From contig NC_065574.1 of NCBI RefSeq assembly GCF_937616625.2, positions 6,202,501 to 6,266,500 of the forward strand: a stretch of DNA of 64,000 nt, in the 5' to 3' direction. The position numbers and the translations under genes were made by a program. Position 1 is the stretch's first letter, and each line of letters starts with the position of its first letter. The notes beneath the pieces are model-generated. The model had not been told where the DNA came from. It did not search any database and saw only the letters and a list, made by a program, of their open reading frames with translations. The DNA comes from Mercurialis annua (taxonomy: Eukaryota > Streptophyta > Magnoliopsida > Malpighiales > Euphorbiaceae). Positions 35,961 to 46,500 of the stretch are shown here, piece by piece.

Positions 35961-36900
35961 TGAAAACTCCAAACACAGTTCAAACACCGAAAGGCTGTTT
36001 CTCTGTAATTCTTTTCCATTGCATTAATATCTTTTTAAAATTTTTTTTTGGTGTTACTGCTATGTAATATTAACAGTCCCTTCGAAATGAGAGTTTCTTC
36101 TATTTTTTGCTCGTATACCCAAACAATTGAAAACATAGTTCGCTGGCTGTGATGAGGTTAGCGGCATATACGCCTAAGAATTCCTGCAAGTGTATTTGAC
36201 ACTTCATTTTTACTGATGCCAAGATTCTCCATTTTCAAAATTATAAATAGAAAGAAAGATAAACACTAAATTTCTTAATCACTTGCAGATTTCGAGTTTC
36301 AATAAGAAATACAAGTTGCTAACATTAACCGGCTTTAATTGATTCAATAAGTACTACAAATTAGCATCACATTTTAAAGCATCGGGTAAAACGTACATAG
36401 ATACTTTCATCTCATCAGTGATTCCTTTACTTGAATAAGTGGGTATATATTATCTGAGCAATGTCTATTTTTTTTTACTCTGAGTAATAAACGTATTCGT
36501 TCTATTTTAGACTTTTTACATTATCAATTCAGATTGGCTCTAATTCGCTTAGAAAATGCGGTTGGAGAGACTATATATGAAGCAAGTAGGTATAAATTGA
36601 TACCAGAGTGACTCTTCAATTTGTTTTTGAGACATGTTATGATATCCATATGTTAAATGCATTATTCAGCATCAACCTTAAAAATATTGAGAACAATCTT
36701 ACTTCACATGGTTATCTATACAAACAATTTAATGAAATAATATTAGATAATTTTTATTTTATTTATTAATTTCTATTTTACATACTAATTTGACAGTGGG
36801 AATAAGAAACCAGAGCTACAAATTTATTCATACCTAAAACTTAAAAGGACAAATTTGATCAACTGCAGTCTACTGGTATGTTTGGCCAATTATATCAACA
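35961..36900. other. Gap between convergent IMP4 and SRP54-like genes
   Basis: 3' flanks of two convergent genes in AT-rich DNA. I see no coding region or clear repeat. Confidence 0.5.
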
Positions 36901-39562
36901 CTAAGAGTGGCTGGGGTTGGAAAGTCTATTTTTCTCCATAAAATTAATAAGGTTGATGGCATTAATTTTCTCAATGTGATCAAGAAGGTCAGAAAATGCG
37001 CTCACAACCTTGGGAAAATTTCGAGCGATCAGCTTGTACTCTTCCAGCATATCCATTACTTCACTTACATAAGCATCGCATCGCTTAGCGATCCTCATGA
37101 TGCATGAACAGTTCATAAGGTTCGGATCATCCAATTCTGCAACACGAAATTATCAAAATTAACGGTATGCATATATATTATTTCCTATGACATAGATAAA
37201 AGGAATAGCATTGGCTTGCCTTCATTTGTCATTGAATCCATGATTCTCAAAAAGCAGTTGAACTTTATCCGATTCTTCTTATTGTCACTGAGGCCTTCCA
37301 ATATCGACTTCTCCTTTGCTTCCGGGAATACTTTTGGTGGCTCAACGTACAATTTAAACTCAGGTTTTCTTCCCTTCTATGAAAAGGAAAATACATAATT
37401 ACTTGGTTCATAAAAAATTACGAGCTGCAATGAGACAGAAGGTTGAAAATTGCAATAATGAACCAACCGTAAGTTTACGACTTTCACGTGTCCGTTGGAA
37501 ATCCTGATAGAATAATCTTAAATTATACTCATCTAAATACTCGAGCTCTCTGTCCGAAAGAACAAAATCATGATCATCATCGAGGGTTTTCTCCTTTAGT
37601 AATCCATGTAACTCGTCTGTTCCTAGTTGAACAATCAATTCATTCACAATATGGCATTGCAGAAAATGCATAGAATATGAATTTTTTATCATTTGAAGTA
37701 GCCATTCCTAAGCATGCTTTACCTAAAAGGTAATTAACAAAAGATTCAACTTCATAGACTTCAAATTCATCGTTACTTTCTCCTGTTTCGATGAATCCGA
37801 CAGGAATTTTTGTGGCTGCAAACCTGTCAATGACATGTAAATGTGATATTCATAAAAGTTATACTTAGACAAGAAAAAGATCATATGATATGACTGTATA
37901 ATGATGATAAAATATCGAAAGTAATTGAATCCTAAAAATTCATAATCAAAAGATAAATACTAACGCTGTAAGAGTGCCGATACCCTTGTCATGAACATCC
38001 ATTTTGGTAACAATTACAGCTCCAACTGCAACACTCTCTTTGAAGATTTGAACATGATCAAATGCAATTTGACCCGTACTGCTATCCGTTACAAATATAA
38101 CAAGATCTGGTTTCTGCAAGACATTTTATTGGTAAACCACTAGAAAGCATAATCTGGAAGAGATTTTTAGAAGGTTTACAATTGCATCAGAAATCCTATG
38201 CGTCTTGGCACAATTAAGTCTTATAGTCATATAATGTAGAAACAAGATTTATGTAAAACTAGAAAATTTACAATTGCATCAGAAATTCTACGCGTTTCGT
38301 CCAAAAGAAGAGCTTCCTGTGTATGGCGTCCGCCAGTATCAACAATTATAAGATCAAAATTCTCATTCTTGAATCTTTGCACTCCTTCAACTGCAATCTT
38401 GACAGGATCCGATTCCCTAAGACTAACGAGAGGAAAACGATATACAAACATGGATGAGTATTTATCTCATGCAACGGTTGTGTCATGTCATATTTACAAC
38501 AAGTCAATGTACATTAGCGAAAGGGAATATTTAATCATTACTTATCTTTTTTATCATTAAATATTCCAACATTGTTAACGCCTCGTTGGTTTGTTGCATA
38601 AATGACAAGGCACAACCGTAGTGTTTTATAATTTACCTATATGGATTTATGATTAAACTCATAACTAATCAGTTCCAATTACCTTCCATGAAATGCAATT
38701 TTATCTTCCAAAGCTATTTGCATGAGCTGATCATAAGAAGTGGCACTGAATGTATCATTACACACAAGAGCAGGATTCCAACCTCGATTCCGATAATAGT
38801 GTGCAAATTTAGCACATGCTGTGGTTTTCCCGCACTCTGAATTATAAACAAATCCAAAATAAAACACTCCAATTTGGTATCAATAAACCTAAAGGTTTGT
38901 TTGGTTCAGCTTTTCAATGCTGCAATAGCCGATAGCTAATAGTTAATTGCTGATTCATATTAGGCTATGTTTGATTCATGCAATAGGTAATAAACTATGC
39001 CGCATAGAATAACTATTTTTTTTCTTTAGTTCATTATGGAATTGTTGTTTCAAAGTAAAGAATACATATTTCATTCCTTTCAAATAGCTATTACAATATG
39101 ATATGCAAACATACCTTGTAACCCAACAAACAGAACCACCTTCGTTTTCCCTTTCTCCGGCGTAAAACGAGGCTTCCCGGTATCCAAAACTTTGCAGAAT
39201 TCCTTAAATATTGCCTATCCAAATCCAAACACAGCAAAAATTCTCTCATTATTTCAGTTCATTCATACCGATTTTTCATCCGATTTTCCGTTTGGATTGA
39301 AAAAAAAAAAAAGATAAATAAGTAAAAAGACTTGATGGACGATCTTGCGCTTGTCGGGGGCCGCCACTAGACGGTGGTTATGAGCAATGTTTTTGATATT
39401 AGTTAGGATGTGAGAGACAAGCTTGAAATGTACATCAGCTTGAAAGAGAGCCAGAGAAATGTGGTTCAGGCAGACGTTGAGAACAGTGTCGTCGAGTATT
39501 GAAGCATTGTTCATTTGGTGCAGTGCGAGAGATATATTTCCTCTTAACTCTGCCAAACCCAT
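36901..39562 (-). CDS. SRP54: Diverged SRP54-like GTPase (signal recognition particle 54 kDa paralog)
   Basis: A 477-residue protein (normal about 495) from nine exons: 39562-39332, 39214-39115, 38836-38683, 38422-38272, 38113-37965, 37823-37723, 37622-37468, 37376-37220, 37136-36901. Frame is continuous; the last intron is GC-AG. N, G and M domains follow in order. The G domain keeps a formal P-loop (GLQECGKT, usually GLQGSGKT), [12 protein letters not shown] (usually DTFRAGA), [10 protein letters not shown] (usually DTSGRH) and [12 protein letters not shown] (usually TKMDGHAKGGG). The M domain lacks the methionine-rich loop, and the SRP-RNA motif RIARGSG is replaced by RIAKRCD. By family it would bind signal sequences on ribosomes; here 7S RNA and GTP handling look impaired. 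It could be a neofunctionalised or decaying paralog. Confidence 0.88.
37137..37219 (-). other. GC-AG intron in the SRP54-like gene
   Basis: The junction must join MTNE to ELDD: exon 8 ends ...aatgaag and the intron starts gcaagcc; it ends ...gttgcag before aattggatg. No GT donor is available at that place. GC-AG introns with an AG|GCAAG donor are a known minor class in plants. Confidence 0.75.
38176..38211 (-). repeat. Duplicated 3' end of SRP54-like exon 4 inside the next intron
   Basis: tttacaattgcatcagaaat then cctatgcgtcttggc at 38176-38211 repeats the exon 4 end and donor at 38268-38302 (tttacaattgcatcagaaat then tctacgcgtttcgtc). It creates a second donor-like site 92 bases downstream. 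Using it would read through an in-frame stop, so the upstream donor is the productive one. Confidence 0.75.
38463..38632. mobile_element. MITE (cgttgc-TIR family) in SRP54-like intron 3
   Basis: The left end catgcaacggttgtgtcatg then tcatatttacaac faces, on the other strand, actacggttgtgccttgtca then tttatgcaac. Third member of the family in this window, with the best-matched arms. Confidence 0.65.
38955..39105. mobile_element. Partial MITE (ggttcatg family) in SRP54-like intron 2
   Basis: Contains aggctatgtttgattcatgc then aataggtaataaactatgc and cgcatagaataactatttttt, matching the left half of the elements at 58973-59095 and 59228-59454. The right arm is poorly preserved. Confidence 0.4.
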
Positions 39563-40581
39563 TTTTCTCTGAGTTTTCAGAATGTTATTTTTACAACTAG
39601 CCAATTTATGATAACAAATTTTAATTGTTATCAGCCGTTGCGTTGTATATGGACTCTTAAACTGCTTGGAAAAGGATAATCCATCCCTCTTATTAAGATT
39701 TCCACCTTTTGTAATGCACTAGTAATTCATATAAAAAAACGGATTGGGATTCCGGGTCATGTTCACGATCTACGCCGTTCATTTTATAATAAACGGTGTA
39801 AATTAATTTCATTAAAATTGTATCTTTTTTGATCTACACCGTTCATTTTATAATGAATGGCGTAGAGCGTGAACATGACCCGTGAACTTGAGGGAATCTC
39901 AATTCTAGTAAAAACTCCTTATATAATACTTTTAATTAAATTTTACCATTGGAGAAACTTTTTAAAGCAACTAGATCCAATATCTTTATCAGTTTATTAG
40001 TTTAACTTTAAGGCCTGAAGACAAAAAAATTCAAAATAACTCATGAACACACAAAAAAAACGACAGTCAAATGAACAAAATCAACAAGTTGACTTTGATT
40101 ACGATTAAAAGAATTATCATTCAAAACAAACTATGATCAACAAAATTAAAACTTAGTTGAAACTAATACAAAATCCAAAAATTTGATTTTTGGAGTCATT
40201 ACACCTAAAATGTAATGACATAATTTTCTTAAAATTTGCAACATGCTGAATTAAACAGAATTATCAATGATGCATTAAACTACAGTTACAAGACAAAATT
40301 TCCACCATTTGTCAAATTTTGGAATATAGTTACACCATCTGATACAACTTGTCACTGTCTCCTTTTTATCTTGTTCTTTCTAAACTGTTTTTTCTCCGAA
40401 TTAATATCATCTTCAGAACTATACATCTGAAACATTTGCCGCTGCTCGCATACCTCTCTTACCATAACATGCCAGAGGTGAAGCTAGTTCTTCCTCGTTC
40501 GTCCCCTTGTGCTATTCTCTGCTACGTGAGCTGGAACATGCTTGCCATTACTGTTGCTATGAACAAGACCAGCGCATTATA
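39563..40581. other. Gap between SRP54-like promoter and Aquarius 3' end
   Basis: Contains the SRP54-like upstream region, one MITE (39743-39903) and the Aquarius 3' flank. No gene seen; the open frame at 40349-40795 (+) is antisense to the last Aquarius exon. Confidence 0.55.
39743..39903. mobile_element. MITE upstream of the SRP54-like gene
   Basis: The left arm attgggattccgggtcatgt then tcacgatctacgccgttcat faces, on the other strand, cgggtcatgttcacgctcta then cgccattcat. The ends carry gagattccc and gggattcc. Arms about 65 bases, total about 160, non-coding. Confidence 0.7.
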
Positions 40582-43500
40582 CTATTCCTCCATCCGTGAT
40601 TCCTCATTTGCACTTTCTGTTGGCTTCTCGTTTTCATCATTTGGGGACATTTCAACGTCCTGTTCTCCATTTACCCGACTAGGCAAATCCCCATTCTGGT
40701 CACTTTTTATGCCACCTGTCTCTTTAGTTTCCTCCGACTCAGGCAGTATACCATGTACTGCACCATTTGCCGGTACACCCACATCGGATGAATAAGGCAT
40801 ATGCTGCTCAAACTGATAATTCAACCTTGACTGAAATCAAAGAAAATATTGCTTCAACAAAACTTACAATGAGCCAAAAATGATTTTCAAATGTAGGGGA
40901 AAAGAAGCTGTGGCAAACTATTATTCTCATAATCGTGACTTCAAAAATTAAACCATATAGAGCAAAACAAGATTTCAACCCAAAACAAATGATACCTGAT
41001 AAATTCGATTCATTCTATCAGTCACAATATGGTCCACCTCCTCGATACTGCTAACAAGATAAGGTTGACCAACATCTTCCACATGACGTTCTGTGTATGG
41101 AGTAACCTCATTCAAATTCAACGCAAGGCGGTCAGGTCTCTGAAGCAACAGTTGAAATGTAGGTTGCAATTCATAGCATTGTTCAAAGAGAGAGCGGCGG
41201 CAGAACACGTAAAGCCCCAGTCGAGCACGAGACATGGCAACTACCAATCTTCTCACATCACGTATGTGACCCACAAAACGAGTACGTACAAATGAGAGCA
41301 ATATAAAATCATTCTGCTGACCTTGAAACTTATCGACTGTTGCAACCTGCAGATTAACAGGGTTATTATACAAGGGAAATGACAACATGGATTATGAAGA
41401 ACAATGAATGGGCAATCAACTTTCAATATTGACGTATTAACAAAAAAGGTAAAAAAAGTAATCAGCTCCTTCACCTTACTAGGTGGATCTATAATGAAAC
41501 ATGGATCTATGAGAAAAATTAATGGAAATTAACTTTGAACGCCTAGGCAGATTATAATAAAAAAAATAACAAAATATGCAATTAGCAACTTTACCTTATT
41601 AGGTGGACCAATGAAGTCATATGGAACACATCGTCTGTTAATAACATCACGAATAAGAAGTTTTTGGCCATTGTAAGTTGTTAGGATGGATATCTTGTTT
41701 GCAGGATATCCTAATAACCGCATATAAATGTAGACACTGACGATATATTCAGCCTCTCCCTCATTCTGGTAAAACCAAGGAGATGGGGCAGACTCGCCTC
41801 TTCCATGGTAATCAGGCACATCCACTAATTGATATTCATATGAGAATCCAGCATTTGCTCTATGAAAGATGGCAGCATCCTTCACAAAAGGAAGGTCTCC
41901 CAAATCTCGATACCTCCAATTATAAAGTTTGGCTATGCTTGGCCTAGCTCGACCTTGGGCGTTGAGCTCAATGTAAGGAATACCCAGACGAACAAACCTG
42001 GTAAACAAGCTTTGATCCATATGGCTGTATTTCTGAAAGGCCATATTCTTCACCACAGGAGGTAACTGGTGATGATCACCAATCAGTATACAGCGTTTTA
42101 ATCGCGCATAGCCATCTTCCTGTCTTTGCAGCAACATTGGAATAAACGTTTCAATCTCCAAAATTTGGGCACTTTCTTCCATCAATAAGTTGTCATACTT
42201 GAAGCCTAACTGAAGAAAGTCTTTCCTTTTCAATGCTGCATGCGTGCAAGTCATTGCTACAATTTTTGCTTGCTTGGTCATAAGATAATTTGCTCGATCA
42301 GCTGTTGATTTGAGCAACTCAAATGCCCTACACTCTTCTAGTTCTTGAAACATAGTCCTTAGGTGACGAAAGCACCCCTTTGCCGCCCGCATGTCTTTTT
42401 CAAATGACTGACCAGTAAAAACTGGTTTAGGTGTGTTCGAAAAGAACTCTTTAAAGGGGAAGCGGTCCTGAACAAAGGTTGGTTTATCTTCATTATCCGC
42501 ACAAGCGGCAAGGAATTGTTCCCAGCGTGAGTATACATGAAGCAACCAAAAGTATCCGGCAGTTTCACAGGTATAACCTACATCCTCAGGAAGTTGCAGA
42601 GATCTTGCAAGCCTCTCCACTTCACCAAGTAATTCTAACCGCCGAACAAGCATGGCATTAACACGGCCTTGCCTGCTGAAGTCGAGATCAGTTGCTAGTT
42701 CTTGTTCACCTTGACCCAGCCGGAGAAGATAGCGTGCAGGCACATCTCTCTGAAACAGTGAACAGGTAACAAGCATCAGAAAGCATTGTACAAAACAAAC
42801 TGAGCTGGTTCAAAAAACAAAAGCTGCTATTCCAGGATCATTTAAAATTAGTGACTTGAAGGGGAGAAAAGTTATAACCCTCATAAGAAAAATGATGATC
42901 CAAATGAATAATTTTCGACTTCTCTTACTATATGACTTTCATATCTTTATACCTGCATTATCTTCTCAAATAGATCATTTAAAGCCTGATTTGAGTGAGT
43001 GATAATTAATGTTCTCTGTGATGGGCAATTTTGGTAGAGAACATTCAGAATTTGCACAGCCGTATCAGTCTTTCCTGTACCAGGCGGTCCAACAACCATG
43101 GTAAGTCCTGGCTGCGTACCAGATATGATTGCTCCAATCTGCACCAAAAATATTTAAAAGAGAGGTTACAATACAGCACCATTACTCTTTAGGGTTCTAA
43201 ATTAGTTAGAATACCTGCTGAAATGGGGTACTTCACTTAACAGACATTAAAGAGCGAGAAGTACAGCATAAGTTTTTAACATCCTCAACCTATACGCTAT
43301 GCAAGTTTTCTAGAGGAAATCACTAAACTACTAATGCAACAATTATTTCTAGAGCAATCCCTCTAATTTAGCGTAACCATTAGAGAATCATCTTAAGACG
43401 CCACATATATTTCAGTCCATAGGATAATAATCATAGGAGCATTGACAGGGAGGTTTCTCTTAAGAACGAAAAAATATAGAATTGCAGATAGTATAGAATA

Positions 43501-46500
43501 ATCATCTTAATATATCTCATAGTCCAAGGCAGGTGTTGATTGCAAATACCATAAGAACATTAGCGGGGAGGTTTCTCTTAAGAACAGAAAAAGATAGAAT
43601 TATGGATAGTAGAGAGTAATCAAATAGCGTATTAAAAAAGCACAGCAACTCCAATGATAAGAAATTTTCCCTAATTCACGGACACTCACAACTTGTCAAA
43701 TTCATTTATAAAAGTAAGCATCAAAAGATCCATAGATCTGATAAAGGAGTTGTCATCCACCTGAGTAGGTGTAAATTTGACCGAGTTCTGTTTTGGCTGG
43801 TCTTGGGGATATGGACCAGGATCAGGAGGAATGTATGCCTCAACAATAAGTTTGTCTTTCTCACTGCCAGAATCCTCCATGCTGACATCATTTGGTATAT
43901 CAGTAGCTACTTTTTTATTCCCTGGAAGTGCATGGGCATTACTTTTCAGAGTCCTAGGAAGTTTAGTGCGAAAAGGAGGTCTTGGATGTAAGCTTTCAGT
44001 ACCATCTGAGTTTACAAAGCACACCTGGCAATAAATAAAAAAAAAACTAAGTAATCATTAGCAAAAATAGCAAAAAGATCAATTGGATGGTTAAAATGGC
44101 CCCGTGATTCACCAGTAACTCATTCTTATAAGGTTGTTAATTTAGCATTACTTTAGAGAATCAGACTCACAAAGTCTTCAAATAAGTATCAACAAAATCA
44201 TAATATGGACAAAAATATTTAAGATAGAGAGAAGAGTTTCAAAATGCCCATAATTTTCAGCCATCTTAATATTATCTAGCAAAACAGATCAAAGTTTAGA
44301 GATTTGAGATATGCTAAACAATACAAACAGTAGATAAAAATAGGCCATACTTTTAGCAGTACAGAAGTTAACAGTGAACATATTTTTTTTACTTTTATGT
44401 TACCAGAAGCCTAATAATATGTGACAGACTAACAGTACTAAAAAAACAGCTGACCTGGAAATCTGGAAAACTTTCCTTCAAATGGTCAGCATCGAGGAAG
44501 GTATCCTTGAAATCTACTGTTTCAAGGAGATCGGGCATATTGATCCATTGTGCTGCAGAAGGATTCCCATAGCCCAAGAATATGTTGTGAAGCCAGTCAG
44601 GAACAATACAGTATTCATTCATAAGATCCCTTATAGATTCTAAAATTGCTTTGAAGTTATTTTCCTTTGGTTTCCTCCTCATCAACACGTTAAATGCCCC
44701 ATAAACATCTTCTGCGCCTTTCTCTGCTATATCAGTTACATCCATATGGTACTGTGCTGTATCTAAAGCAACAGTCACAGTTCTTAGATCTCCTTTCGGT
44801 GGCTTCCACTCATCCCGTTTAATTCTTCCAGTGAAATCATTCATGAGAGTTCCTTCCTCATCGCGTATCTCGATAATTTCACATCCCCGTACATACTGAA
44901 GACCAAGCCTTTGAGGTACAGTAGCCTTTCCTGCTTCCTCAGAACTAAGAGGCTCAAATGAAGGGCGAACTGAAAGTAGAAACAAAACATCATGCTCCTT
45001 AAGGGCATTCCACTCGGATCTTATTTGTGCTTTATAGCTCGACATGCTAAAAGTAACTTCTGCTGTAACAGACGATGGTTTGACTTCACCAATATTTGCT
45101 TGTTTGACCTGAGTGATTTTAAATTCTTTTATTGGCACACCCATTCTTGACCAACCGCGAAATGCAGTGTCCCCTTCATTATTAATGTAAGCAAGAAGAT
45201 GCGGAACAGCTTCCTGAATATCCTCACGTATCTCATATGTTGATTCCAGTCGGAAGAGATTGAAATTTCTTAGAAGATAATCGTGGAGTGTTAAAAATTG
45301 CAGATTGAGTTTTGGAAGTGCCAGACAACCTTCTCCTGAATAGTTAATGCTTGGTACAAGGCTTTCATCCCACATGATCTGCTCATTTGGGTAAAGTGGT
45401 AGAGCATTGATAGATTCCTTTTGAGACTGCTGCTTTTCAAAAAAGGAGACCATGACTTCAATAAGAAAATCAACTCTTTCAGACCAAGGATCTTCAGCAG
45501 AAACCAGTTTGAGCTGACAAGAATAAAACAAAGTTCCGGTAACACATTAGTTAATAGGACTACAACTCTACGGACATGCCAGTACTCTCATGTGCATTTT
45601 ATATGCAAATGTACATGTAAAACCAATGTTTGTGTACTTGACTCAGGCATTACATATTTTGATGGTCATACCATAATACATTGAGAAATATAAAGACAAC
45701 AACTGGAAAACACAATATGGTGAAAAGAAAATCAGATTTCACTTGTTGATCTAACTGCCATTGTCCACTTGCATTGAAAATAAAGATGACTGCTTCTTTG
45801 TTTAACACGGCTTGGGTTATATTAGGAACAGTTATTGAGCTTAGTGAGTCTCTGAAGGAAACAACAATATGGGGCAGTAAAGGTTATGCTGAACTATGGC
45901 AAGAGAAGATAGCTGGCCACTCAGCTTACTGAAGCACACATTTTTAATACGGGGCAGTAAATATTTAGTTAGAAAGATTTTCCTCAAAGATGGTGGTCCA
46001 TCTTTAAGCTTTTAACATCTCACTAGACTTCGGTAGATACCTATTATCTTTTACTTTGCTTCTGCAATTTTAATTCTCTTTTCTTGTGCTAGTAGCTTAC
46101 ATTGCTGAGATAAAGAAAGGAACAGAGGAAGTTATATAGATTAAGAAAAAGAATATGACCAATTAAATGAATCTCATTTTTGTAAGTTGTAAATTTTCAT
46201 CATGTACGTCCCTATTTGTTAAATTTAGGATTTAGATTATTAGGAATTTTTATTTTCATCGCCAATATTTTTTAGAGAATAGTTGCTTTAACTATTGATT
46301 ATTAGGTATTTTCCTATTCATTATTGGAAATCCTTGTTGAACATGGAACAATAGTTCAATAAATGAATATGTAACTGAAGTAACTACGAAGCTTCTTCCT
46401 ATTTAGAGTAATTGAATAAAATGGAAAACAAAAGTGAACTAAAGAAAATATACAGAAGAATGTGCAGCAAATTGAATAATGAAAAGAACACTGGTTTAAG

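Noticed and set aside
38180..38272. Use of the duplicated donor as an exon 4 extension
   Set aside because: The extension contains an in-frame stop and has no family similarity.
40349..40795. 148-codon open frame on the plus strand
   Set aside because: It lies antisense to the last Aquarius exon and its 3' flank and has no recognisable protein content.
44395..45531. Long minus-strand frame taken as a separate gene
   Set aside because: It is exon 9 of Aquarius with intron read-through at both ends.
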